From Globomyces pollinis-pini (taxonomy: Eukaryota > Chytridiomycota > Chytridiomycetes > Rhizophydiales > Globomycetaceae): a stretch of 37,257 bases of DNA. Below are positions 10,560 to 22,072 of the stretch, piece by piece. Location: positions 2,316-39,572 of the forward strand of contig MU621251.1 of assembly GCA_025399215.1 (NCBI GenBank). Reading direction: 5' to 3'. Within the stretch, counting starts at the first letter, position 1. The number at the start of each line of letters is the position of its first letter. Under the pieces are notes generated by a model that had not been told where the DNA came from, searched no databases, and saw only the letters and a program-made list of their open reading frames with translations. The translations under genes were made by a program, and so were the position numbers.

Positions 10560-12978
10560 ATGAGAGTTGTTGGACTCATCAGGTATATTATTGGAATTAA
10601 ACAAATTAGTGGAGGAAAAGACTCGTTCTTTAATTTAATGCACTGTCTTGCAAATGGTCATGAAATCGTTTGTTTAGCAAATTTATTTCCACCAAGAAAT
10701 ATTGGTATCATGAATATTTCATTCAACCTTGTAGATGAATTGGACAGTTATATGTTTCAAAGTGTCGGACATGATATGATCGACTGTTATAAGGAATGCA
10801 TGCAAATTCCATTGTATCGTGAAGAGATTACTGGAAAATCACTGGAAACAAAATCTGATTATCAAATTGACTACAACGATGAAGTCGAAGACGTTTTTCG
10901 ATTATTATCACGAATAAAAGCGGATTACCCAGATGTGGAAGGTGTTGCTAGTGGTGCGATTTTAAGTAACTATCAAAGAGTTCGACTAGAGCATGTGTAG
11001 GCAACCCGAAACTAAAATTATGCTAGTTGTAAAAGGCTGGGTTTGGTGTCACTGGCATATCTATGGCAAAGGAATCAATCCGAGTTGTTAGCAGAAATGA
11101 TCGAATTCAACATGGAGGCTATAGTGGTGAAAGTTGCAGCATTCGGTATATCAAAATGAATTTAATGAAAGGCTTGTCTCAAAAGCATTTGGGAAAAACC
11201 ATTGAAGAATTGGAACCTCATTTACTAGATACAGTACACCCTATAAGATTTCTCATCGACAGGAAAGCAAATTCGGAATGAATGTTTGTGGTGAAGGTGG
11301 TGAATTTGAAACCATTACCTTAGATTGCCCCATGTTCAAGAAGAAATTGAAAATGTAAATATTACTAATGGTTTCATGGCATAGAGTTGACCAAGAGGTT
11401 GTGATTCATTCAGATGACATGTATGCACCAGTGGCATATTTGAAGAGCAAGAAAGTTGAAATTGAGGACAAGTCAGATTCAAATAATGAATGGAAGCAGA
11501 GGTTGCTTCAGGCTGGATCTGATAGTTTCAAATCGTTAATCAAGAGATTGGACATTTCGAATACAATAGCTCCAATTGATGTCCCTAACCCAACAACGCT
11601 ACTTAATACCGAATCTAGTACTTTCGAAGTTATCATTAATTCTTTAAGAACTGGGATATCAATCTTATTTTGATTCAAGATATTTCGCTTTATCCGGAAT
11701 AAATAAACACCACTGTGGAAGAAAAGATTTGACTTCACTCACTGATGAAACAAAAGCAGTTCTCGACTTCATTAAATGTAAGTCGACCCTCATATTGAAA
11801 ATCCAGCCCAATTAGAACTAGTAGAACTTGGATTTCATGATGTGGTCTTAATGTCAGTTTTTGTTCGTGACTTAAACCAGTTTACGATATTAAATGGCGC
11901 TTACAAGGAGTACTTTGGGCTAAATCCCCCACCGAGAGTCACCGTCCAAGCGCATTTAGATTGTGAACTACAGATTGATGTACTGGCAGTTCATCTGGAT
12001 CAATTTGATATTGAAAACAAAGGCCACAGTAAGAATACTCTTCATGTTCAAGGTATTTCATATTGGGCACCGGCCAATATTGGGTAAACTTATTATTTTT
12101 TAACCATAGACCTTATAGCCAAGCTTGCCAGATTTTAGATCACATTTACTTGGCTGGAATGATTGGATTGACACCAAATAGTATGAAATTACCAGCTGGG
12201 GAGCAGGCCATCCATAAACAATGTCAAAACAGTTTGAACAGTTTGACAAACGTTGCTGATGCGATGGGTGCCAATTTTCCCAACCATGTAATTGGATGTA
12301 TTTGCTATGCAACCACTGCTGAGGATTTATCCGTGGCTGAACAATATTGGAAAATCACCAATACGGTACGCTTTTCTAATTCATGTTTAGGAACAGGTTG
12401 GCAATTGTTATTAATTTGGCTAGCATATACCAACGTTATTTATTGTTGTACCTAAGTTACCAATTAACGCACTTGTAGAGTGGCAAGTAACGATGAGCAG
12501 TATTCTGGGCCACAACTCGATGTTATTAAAAAACCCAGATCAAGACCCATCGTCCTCAATGCCTCAATCCGTACCAAATGTTCAAATTTCCTTAAGTAAC
12601 AATAATAATAACACCAAAGTGACTTTGAAAGGCTTGGTAAGTGGTGAAATTACTACCATAATGGGTATTATAAGCGGAGGTAATATCTAAGGTTATTAAT
12701 GTTTAGATGCAGACGTGGATAGTGTTTATAATGGAATTGACCGCTTAGTGTCTCTACTTCGAGAATCATTCGATGAAATTGCAATGTGTTATAGTTTAGT
12801 ATCCCTAAAAGTATTTCATCTATGGAATCATGATGGGCATCAAATCCAATCTGCCTTTTTGAAATCAATAGAAACCAGGTTTTCCAATGTATCCAAACCA
12901 GCAGTTACTTGTGTTCCAGTAACAAGTATAAAAGATAGTGCATCTGTAGCAGTGTCTATTTTAGCTTCTCACACGTAG
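10560..12978 (+). CDS. DPH6: Diphthine-ammonia ligase Dph6 with C-terminal RidA-like domains
   Basis: Exons are 10560-10582, 10610-10704, 10735-10996, 11027-11145, 11172-11233, 11263-11354, 11385-11654, 11680-11777, 11807-12083, 12110-12365, 12391-12396, 12424-12679 and 12707-12978. They give 695 aa (yeast Dph6 is about 685). The PP-loop SGGKDSFFN follows MRVVGLI. Other landmarks are DELDSYMFQSVGHD, LAYLWQRNQSELLAEM, HLGKT and CGEGGEFETITLDCP. The C-terminal half carries two YjgF/RidA-like domains (RDLNQFTILNGAYKEYF; GPYSQACQI...YLAGMIGL; VPKLPINALVEWQV). The enzyme amidates diphthine on eEF2. The intron at 11655-11679 has no GT donor, and a probable 6-nt exon lies at 12391-12396. ATG 10560 was chosen over an upstream in-frame Met because homologues start MRV. 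Confidence 0.93.
11655..11679 (+). other. Non-canonical intron (GA-AG as written) in DPH6
   Basis: Removing these 25 nt joins ...INSLRTG to YFALSGIN in frame; leaving them in gives a TGA stop. No GT lies within 30 nt upstream of a position that would keep frame. The segment starts GATATC and ends TTCAAG. Size and 3' end fit neighbouring introns. A single base change or sequence error at a GT is equally possible. Confidence 0.6.
12366..12423 (+). other. Two short introns flanking a 6-nt micro-exon in DPH6
   Basis: The gap between two coding exons is 58 nt, twice the usual intron size. It splits cleanly into a 25-nt GT-AG unit (12366-12390), the 6 nt GAACAG, and a 27-nt GT-AG unit (12397-12423). 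The six bases keep frame and would add Glu-Gln. A single 58-nt intron also keeps frame, so sequence alone cannot decide. Confidence 0.55.
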
Positions 12979-13021
12979 TTCTCCAATATATTCATAAAAA
13001 ATATTTATTTTATTAATGTGC

Positions 13022-14018
13022 TTAAAACATTACATCTGGATCTTGCTCAAACTCTGCAAATAAATTGTTTCCTGCAGTAGCATCCCCGGTAGCAGCGACA
13101 GGTACTCCAACTACGACATCATTAGTAATAATTTATTACGAGCTAATCGTTTTTGTTCTTCAACTGCAATCCTTTCCTTTTTCTTTCCTTGAACTTTCTT
13201 CAATCTGAAAAATTCTTCACGATCCCCTTCGAGATGAGATAGTAAACAGACAAACCTTCATCCAATTCTGATGTAATAAACTTGATTGTGTTATCAATTT
13301 TCGGCATGATCACATGTTCAATTGCGTTTACTCTACGGTTTGTCACTTTGATAACTTCATCCAAAATCACAAAGGCAGTCTGACAAATATTAAGCAATAA
13401 TCTATTACTTGTAAAGATGCCAATTCAATCAATACTTGAATAGCCTTTTGGTAAGTGTCCTTACATTTTTGGATTTGTTGACCACCACGTCCCAACCCGG
13501 TTAATTCAAATGCTATAATGGATTTAAAATGCTAGGATATGTACCATTTTGACCATCTACTATCATATCAAAGGCTGGCAACATGACACCAGACACGTTT
13601 TCTTGTCTTGCTTTGACTTTAAGTTGAGCCAATTTAGCACTCTCCCTAATTTGAAATCTACCAAATATAAAACTCGTTCTGTACATACCCAATATCTCCA
13701 GTTGAATATTTCACTTCTGCATATGAAAAGGAAGCAATTTGTAAAATCTTTCCCATTTTCCGTTTGGCCTTGACATATTAGTACTGTAGAATAATACTTG
13801 ATCAATTTTAGATACAATATCCCTAAATCTTCTGGTTAAAGCTTCAGATTTTCTCTTTAGAAGTGAATGGCCTGTGACTGCACCCTTGTATCTATTTTTC
13901 ATCGTAGTAAGAGCCCTATTGAAGAAGGATCAATGATTTCATATATTTAAATACATTCTAGTAGGGAAAATATTGAATCTAAATACAGAAAATACAGGTT
14001 AAATCACAGTCTAAGCAT
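13022..14018 (-). CDS. VMA8: V-type H+-ATPase subunit D
   Basis: Nine exons (14018-14008, 13978-13955, 13915-13798, 13768-13689, 13657-13545, 13512-13409, 13379-13256, 13226-13140 and 13110-13022) give 249 aa. The 11-nt and 24-nt first exons restore the conserved N-terminus ending IFPTRMALTTMKNRYKGA. The order then follows the family: GHSLLKRKSEALTRRFRDI, IASFSYAEVKYSTGDIG, VSGVMLPAFD, ELTGLGRGGQQIQK, then TNRRVNAIEHVIMPKIDNTIKFI, EEFFRLKKVQ and an acidic tail. This central-shaft coiled coil couples ATP hydrolysis to proton pumping in V1. Eight introns (29, 39, 29, 31, 32, 29, 29, 29 nt) sit in under 1 kb. The stop lies 43 bp from DPH6's stop. Confidence 0.95.
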
Positions 14019-14506
14019 ACCTAGAGAGTTAATCTTGCACCTGAAATCTCCTACCTATGAGATGATTAACATATTGGTGGATTACTTTGCATTTGTGCCG
14101 GACATCTGTTCTGTATTGCCAACGGATGACTTTGAATAGTGAAATTTTTTTCAACTGGTTGGTGATAACGAACTTTACAAATTTGCTACCACCTGAAGAG
14201 CGTTAAATATAATGAAATTTTGCAATCTTTGATACAATGAAATCTGCTACATTTTGATCCTTTTCTCTAAAAAGACAGATTTAAGAAGATGAAAAAACTC
14301 AATGAAATCAATCTTAAATTATTAAAATCCTTCTCAATCAATAGAAAAAGCGTGAGATTTAAATCAATTTTTTTGTTGTTTGGTGTGAAATTGATTCATT
14401 GATGGGGTGGTTTTATTGATACCAAGCCACACAATGAAATAAATTCTTGACGCGATTTACGTTAATTTTCGACGATTGTTTTTTCTAATTTTTACACGTA
14501 ATCGAG
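14019..14506. promoter_or_regulatory. Divergent promoter region between VMA8 and G-beta
   Basis: About 490 bp separate the two divergent genes. The region is A+T-rich with several poly-T tracts near the G-beta side. A plus-strand open stretch (about 14023-14140, reading PRELILHLKSPTYEM...LPTDDFE) looks protein-like. It has no start or partner exon, and after two stops the same frame opens briefly again. I assign no gene. Confidence 0.4.
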
Positions 14507-14532
14507 GTAAGCAACTACAAACTAAACACTAG
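14507..14532 (+). other. Probable 5'-UTR intron of the G-beta gene
   Basis: This 26-nt segment starts GTAAGC, has CTAAAC near its 3' end and finishes CTAG, ending eight bases before the ATG. Its size and ends match the coding introns exactly, so it probably interrupts the leader. Confidence 0.6.
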
Positions 14533-14540
14533 TATAAATT

Positions 14541-15692
14541 ATGGGTGATATCGCAGAGAGAATCGCAAACGTTCGTAGAGAAGCAGAAGCTCTAAAAGAG
14601 AAGATTAAGCAAAAGAGAGATGCTTTGGCTGATACTACACGTATAACAAAGATATCAATAAGCTAACTTCATTAGTAAAAGCTGTAGCAGCCGATATAGA
14701 ACCCCTCCCTCGTATTGCAATGAGAGTACGAAGGACACTCAAAGGTCATTTGGCAAAAATTTACGCTATGCATTGGGGTTCCGATAAAAGACATTTGGTG
14801 TCTGCCTCTCAAGATGGTAAACTGATAGTCTGGGATGCATTTTCAACAAATAAAGTCCACGCCATTCCTCTTCGTTCGTCATGGGTGATGACATGTGCTT
14901 ATGCTCCTTCTGGAAATTATGTTGCTTGCGGTGGTTTAGATAATATTTGCTCAATTTATAACTTAAAAACTAAAGAGGGTACGGTGGCATTTTTAATATG
15001 TTAGGAAGCGTAAAAGTTGCGCGCGAGTTGACTGCGCATACTGGTTATTTATCTTGCTGTCGCTTTATTTCCGATAGACAAATTATTTCTTCATCTGGTG
15101 ATATGTCTTGTATGCTTTGGGATATTGATGCGGGAATGAAAACTTTAGAATTTACTGACCATACTGGAGATGTCATGTCTCTCTCCCTAAGTCCTGATAA
15201 GAACGTGTTTGTTTCTGCTGCTTGTGATGCTACCGCTAAAATTTGGGATATTCGTACTGGACGATGTGTACAAACCTTTACAGGCCATGAATCGGATATC
15301 AATGCTGTTGCGTAATCTTTATGTTTTTAAATACTTTAGATTTTTCCCTAACGGTGAAGCTTTTGGTACTGGTTCTGATGATGCCTCTTGTCGACTCTTT
15401 GATTTGCGTGCTGATCGTGAGTTAAACCAGTTCACACACGACAATATTCTCTGTGGTATTACTTCCGTAGCGTTCTCTATCTCTGGAAGACTTCTATTTG
15501 CAGGGTATGATGACTTTAACTGCAATGTATGGGATACTCTCAAAGCAGAAAGAGTTGGTGTTTTAACATCTCACGAAAATCGAGTTTCTTGTCTCGGAGT
15601 ATCATCCGATGGCATGGCCATGTGCACAGGTAGTTGGGATAGTATGCTCAAGGTATTTTATTTGTATTTTCTTATTGTAGGTCTGGGCATAA
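14541..15692 (+). CDS. Heterotrimeric G-protein beta subunit
   Basis: Exons are 14541-14640, 14676-14978, 15005-15311, 15340-15652 and 15681-15692, giving 344 aa, the standard length. An N-terminal coiled coil (about 1-35) pairs with G-gamma. Seven WD40 blades follow, with [38 protein letters not shown], [28 protein letters not shown] and [23 protein letters not shown]. The last exon is 12 nt (VWA plus stop), giving the classic GSWDSxLKVWA end. The four coding introns are 35, 26, 28 and 28 nt. It anchors G-alpha and signals to effectors at the plasma membrane in nutrient, pheromone or chemotactic responses. Confidence 0.95.
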
Positions 15693-15971
15693 ATTGTACA
15701 CTTATGAAAAGCGTAAATTTATCACTTACTTTTTGCATCTCTTCCTTTTTTGCTAATAAATTGGCGTTCGCTTTAAATTGTTAAATCATTGTTCATTCCT
15801 ATAACTATTTGAGCATTTTCAAATCGCGTTCATCAATTTAGAATTTCGTATAACCAGACACAAACACCTTTTGGAGTTTGATTCCTTTTGAATTATTATA
15901 TGAAATGCTTTAATGACTATAATAATTGGCTTCAACAAATCACATAATTTTTTTTTTTTTTTTAATTTGAT

Positions 15972-17561
15972 ATGGTTCAGAAAGTCCATAAAAAATCAAA
16001 AAGTCAAAAGAAGAATGAAGCTTCTACAATCCATTCAAAGGTTGTAAAAGAATTTTTAAATGAGGAAGGTTTAGAACCAGATTTGGACAAAACTGAAATG
16101 GACACTGATGATGAAGAATTGGAATTGGAAGAATTGGTGTTTGGAAGCAACAGAAAGAAGAACCTCCATACATCCCTTCATACAGAATCTAAAAATGAAA
16201 AGAAGCTCGACGTCGAATCCAATGATGATTTAGGATTCTTCATTGATACAAAGATGGAAGGAGAAGAGGATGATGGAATGATTACAGAGACTGTCGACCC
16301 AACTTTACCTGCTTGGGAAGATGATGATGAGTTAGTGGTGAATATTAACGATAAAGCTCGTCTTCGAAAATTGAAGAAGGATTTCAATGAATCAGTAGTG
16401 TCTGGAAAGGAATACGAAGAAAGACTCCGTACACAATACGAAAAGATGAACCCAACACCATCCTGGGCAAAAGTAACTGAAGGTCAACAAGATATGTTAT
16501 TTCAAACTACTCAACCCCTCATTTCAACAAAACGACCAATTGTCAACCCTGAAAAGTTTGATATCATCAGAATGAAAAATGCGAACCAGCAAGCATATTC
16601 TCAGGTATGTTAATTGCCATGTTAATTGTTAGTGTGTCATTCAAGCTATCGGGTTTCATCCAACTGCTCCCGTTATGTTCACTGCTGGACTTGATAAAAC
16701 TTTGAGATTATTTCAAATTGATGGAAAAGAGAATCCAAAAATCCAAAACTTTTTCATCAAAGATATGCCAATTTATAGTGCCAATTTCTCTTCTACAGGG
16801 TCCCAAGTCATACTGACTGGACGAAGAACTGTTTTTTACACCCTCGACTTAGAATCAGGTGAAATGCTTAAAATCAATCAGATAAGAGGTAGGAACAATG
16901 TCCATTAACATTAGGACGTACTGAAAAAAGTTATGAACGCTCATACGTCTCACCATGCAACAAATACATTGCAATTTTGGGGAGAGATGGATACATTATT
17001 TTATTATCTATGAAAACAAAGCAATGGGTCGCAAATTTGAAGATGAATGTTCCTGTTGTGGCAATTGCGTTTTCATCAAAAAATCAACTTTGGTCATTAG
17101 GATCTGAAGGATCAGTTTATCAATGGAACTTGGATACCAAGCAATGCTTACATAGATTTGCCGATGAAGGATGTGTGAAAGCAACCACTATTGCTGTTTC
17201 CAACAGTGACGAGTTTATTGCCATTGGCTCTCAATCTGGTGTTGTCAACGTATATGAAATGGATACAGTTCTGAAATCCGATTTCCCAGCTCCTATCAAA
17301 GCAATTATGAATCTGACCACTGCAATTACTACCTTGGTCTTTCATCCTTCATCCGACATTTTGGCTATTGCCAGTAATGAATTAAAGGATTCTCTACGAT
17401 TGTTTCACTTATCTACCAAACGAATTGTTTTAAATTGGCCAACATCAAACACACCACTTGGTTATGTGTCCACTGTAGCCTTTTCTCATGATGGTCGATT
17501 CTTTGGAATTGGAAATGATAAAGGAAAAGTGTTACTTTATCGATTAGAAGCTTATGTGTGA
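15972..17561 (+). CDS. UTP18: U3 snoRNP/SSU-processome WD40 protein Utp18
   Basis: Exons are 15972-16604, 16633-16888 and 16915-17561, giving 511 aa. A lysine-rich start and acidic linker lead to PAWEDDDELVVNINDKARLRKLKKDF and EYEERLRTQYEKMNPTPSWA, which are characteristic of Utp18. WD40 repeats follow, with GFHPTAPVMFTAGLDKTLRLFQIDGKENPKIQNFF and ERSYVSPCNKYIAILGRDGYI. Utp18 sits in the UTP-B arm of the nucleolar processome and helps recruit the exosome to pre-rRNA. The introns are 28 and 26 nt. The upstream gap (15693-15971) holds only A+T-rich sequence and a poly-T run before the ATG. Confidence 0.9.
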
Positions 17562-17722
17562 GTTATGAAAATATTAATAAAGTATAATCACGTATTATTG
17601 AATGGGAGCATATGAAGAGTCATGGTGTAATTTCTAAAAGTTTCACGTGCTTTACATCCACGATCAATATTTACATTTCCAAATAGATCTCAACCCATGG
17701 TAGATCTTTTCATTTCTTAGTC

Positions 17723-18901
17723 ATGCTGCTAAAGTTTACATTGAAATTGGTTCTATTGGGGCCCCTATTGGTGAACAGTCAAATTATTGATCCTGATAAA
17801 ATTCCAGATATTCCTATTGTCCTGCCAAGACCAGCTACTTCCGAAGAACCTGTACCTGTAGTAACTACTAGACCTGCTGCAGCAACTACTAGACCTAATG
17901 TAGCAACAACTGGAGTACGACCAACGACTACCCAACGCGATGTTGGAACTACTGGAAGTCCAAATCAACCAACCAGTAATCCAAATCCCATTGCAACAAC
18001 AACTAGAGGTAACGGAAACAGTGCAGATGCAACAAACACCAGTTCCTCAAGTAATTCAACTCCATCGACATTTTTAAATTTGGGGTTAACAGATGTACAG
18101 TTAATTGGTCTGGGAATTGCAATGGGTGTACTTGTTTTGGTGTTTATAGCTATTCAAATTGCAAATTGTGTAAGAAAATATCGTGAATCTAAAAAAGATG
18201 ACACACTGATTAACTTTGCAGCCAACAGTGGAGCTGGAAACAACTTACAATTCGGTGCCGCCCCAGTGCCAGTCGCAACTAACAATGGTCCAACCAAGTA
18301 TGCAACGTATATCAATGAGGTGACTGTGAGCACTCCAGAAAAGCCTAAAATGGTTGTTGTGGAACCTAAAGCGGGTTATCAACCAATTGATAATCATTAT
18401 AATCAACCTCAAGATAACAACAATCATGGCTACTATCAAGCAGAACGTCCAAGTCAAGCTGCACGTCACCAAGTAAGACCACAAGTGCCAACCCAAGTAC
18501 ATCAGTATACAGCTGAAGAGATTGCTCAATGGGAGGCTGAGAACAACCGCCAGTATACTCAAGAAGAGTTGGATGAATATTACAGGCAACAAGCGTATCA
18601 ACCATACTATTCCGATTATCCAGCAGGCCAATACACAAAAGAAGAAATTGATGCTTGGAATGCTAGTCAAGCCGCTGCGCAATATTCCCAACCTTCAAAT
18701 GGTGATTACAGTGCCTACTACAACCAACCAACCGCCGTTGCTCCACCACATCAACCACCACGACAAGAATACGACGTGAGAAGCCAAGCTAGTAGTCACC
18801 ATAGCCGCCAAAACTCGGCTGCTCAAAATGCACCTAGATCTGGTGCTAGCCACGGAAGCTATCACCCGCCAGCAGTTCAACCCCCATCTCGCCCACAATA
18901 A
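17723..18901 (+). CDS. Mucin-like single-pass membrane protein with YTxEEI repeats
   Basis: This intronless ORF encodes 392 aa. A signal peptide (about 1-19) precedes a Thr/Pro/Ser-rich ectodomain (about 36-115) with TTRP repeats, likely O-glycosylated. A transmembrane helix spans about 126-147, followed by basic CVRKYRESKK. The cytosolic tail is low-complexity and Tyr/Gln/Asn-rich. It carries three spaced copies of a YT-[AQK]-EE-[IL] motif (about 261, 277 and 303), each followed by Trp or Tyr. The layout resembles fungal surface sensors or adhesins, but I recognise no family. Lack of introns is unusual here. Confidence 0.75.
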   Translation: MLLKFTLKLVLLGPLLVNSQIIDPDKIPDIPIVLPRPATSEEPVPVVTTRPAAATTRPNVATTGVRPTTTQRDVGTTGSPNQPTSNPNPIATTTRGNGNSADATNTSSSSNSTPSTFLNLGLTDVQLIGLGIAMGVLVLVFIAIQIANCVRKYRESKKDDTLINFAANSGAGNNLQFGAAPVPVATNNGPTKYATYINEVTVSTPEKPKMVVVEPKAGYQPIDNHYNQPQDNNNHGYYQAERPSQAARHQVRPQVPTQVHQYTAEEIAQWEAENNRQYTQEELDEYYRQQAYQPYYSDYPAGQYTKEEIDAWNASQAAAQYSQPSNGDYSAYYNQPTAVAPPHQPPRQEYDVRSQASSHHSRQNSAAQNAPRSGASHGSYHPPAVQPPSRPQ

Positions 18902-19036
18902 ACCTTGTTCAATAAAGAATTTTAACAAAACCAGAATTAAACAGGGTTAAGATAAGTTGCTATGAGCTCAAAGTTTCATTGTAGCTTTGAAATGTGTAGA
19001 TTAGTGATTGCCATATTACATTTAGAGTTTATTGTT

Positions 19037-20135
19037 TTAACATGTTTGAGGTCTACTTCTTATTCTTGTGCTCAATCTTCTAAACCATTTATACATCCTT
19101 TTGAACGGATTGAAGAAGAATATAGATCGACGGGCCTTTTCGGGTGAAGAAACAGGTCTGGGTTCATTACAGACTGTTTCCAGACTCCCAAACTGGTTGG
19201 TAAGTGATAAAGAAGCGATGAATGGATGTGCTAAAGCTTGATCGGCAGTATATCTTTCAGTGATATCAACTACCAATAGTTTAGATATGAAGTCCTTTGC
19301 TAAAGAATGAGTAATTGCAAATAAAACCTTGGTCAGAAACATTTCCCCACCATCTTTCATCGAATGTATACCTCCCAGACATGATTTTTCTGAATAGTTG
19401 CGCATTCCTTTGGTCATAGAAGGGGGGATATCCACAGAGCAGAATATATGTGATAACTCCAAGTGACCATAGATCTACTTCTTTTCCATATCCTTGCCTT
19501 CTAAGAACTTCTGGCGCTACCAAATAAGAATACAAAATGTTACCAACATATCCTGGAGTACCACAAGCTGTTCTCATCAATTCTACTTCACAATAGATTT
19601 TTGAAAGACCAAAATCACTGATTTTAATCTCTGCGTCTGGAGAAGCGCTTGATATCAACAAATTTTCTGGTTTCAAATCTCGATGAACAATTCCTTCTCG
19701 GTGCAAGTATTGAATGACATCCAAAATAGTTTTAACGATCCTGGCGACTTCTGGCTCAGGGATTGATCCTCTGTTTACAATTTGGTCAAACAATTCACCG
19801 CCAGTAACTCTATGATTTTAGTGCATTGATAAGGCCTACAACTCCATCACCAAGTAGATTTTTCTTCCGAATTCAAACATTTCATAGAGTTTCACGATAT
19901 TTGGATGATCAATTCTTCGAAGTATGTTGATTTCAGTTTCAACCATATCTTCTCTACCTGCGCATTTTTCCAAATCAATTATTTTGATAGCGAACTCTTC
20001 TTTTGTAGACTTTTTAACTCCCAATCGAACTTCTGCAAACGCACCACTAATAAAAATCTATTAGTTTCGATGGACTTACTGTCCCAGAATATGTTTTAGT
20101 ACATAGGACTCATTAAACCTCTGTTCTTCTTGCAT
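19037..20135 (-). CDS. Ca2+/calmodulin-dependent protein kinase, CaMKI-like
   Basis: Exons are 20135-20080, 20046-19840, 19809-19544, 19516-19328 and 19299-19037, giving 326 aa. Catalytic landmarks are GHGAFAEV (Gly loop), FAIKIIDLEK (ATP Lys), MELVTGGELFDQIV, HRDLKPENLL, ISDFGLSKIY, CGTPGYVAPEVL and DLWSLGVITYILLCGYPPFYD. APE appears only after removing a 27-nt stop-free intron (19517-19543). The activation loop carries a Thr in RTACGTPGY, as in kinases activated by CaMKK. The C-terminal FNPFKRMYKWFRRLSTRIRS is basic and amphipathic, a good candidate for the calmodulin-binding autoinhibitory helix. Introns are 33, 30, 27 and 28 nt. Confidence 0.92.
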
Positions 20136-20395
20136 TTTTGATAAATTGATTAAAAGAAACTTCTGCGATAGACTTATATACTGTGCCATTTGGGTCCATC
20201 CCAGTTTTAGCATTGCGAACCCAAGTGACAATTATGACTAAATAGCGCCAATACAGAATGTTAAAGAACGGATAAACTTGATTGGACTGCAAGTAGTTCA
20301 TAGTACATTTCTTGACAATGTGAACATTTGGCTACGTACACAACCTTTGTAACACCAAAAAATAAAACGATTAGCACACTTGAATATAACTCCAT
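20113..20395 (-). CDS. Short canopy-like (saposin-type) ER protein overlapping the kinase start
   Basis: Exons 20395-20278 and 20237-20113 (40-nt intron) give 80 aa. A strong signal peptide (about 1-25) is followed by CSHCQEMYYELL. After it comes TGMDPNGTVYKSIAEVSFNQFIKNARRTE. This resembles the CxxC...EL start and the INPDG...VVEVPY...LTELLE block of canopy (CNPY) ER proteins. The family's second half, with the remaining cysteines and usual ER-retrieval tail, is missing. The frame stops 23 nt inside the kinase ORF on the same strand. It could be a truncated remnant, a short isoform, or a gene whose 3' exons I failed to connect. Confidence 0.42.
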
Positions 20396-21946
<1,551 letters not shown>

Positions 21947-22072
21947 ATATTAACTTAACTATGATTCTATACTTCTTTTACTCACTTGGACTTAATTCAA
22001 AGTCATCCTGTTGAGCACGCATAGTAGTAAAGTTCAGAACTTCAATATTAAACATTTTTAAAAGTTTATTAT
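21947..22072. terminator. Shared 3' flank of convergent GalT and HECT genes
   Basis: The two stop codons face each other across 126 bp. An AATAAA-like sequence lies right at the GalT stop. Both transcripts must end here, possibly overlapping. Confidence 0.4.

Noticed and set aside
18245..18691. 148-codon minus-strand hydrophobic ORF
   Set aside because: It is the antisense shadow of the Gln/Tyr/Asn-rich tail of the mucin-like protein; hydrophobicity follows from complementing those codons.
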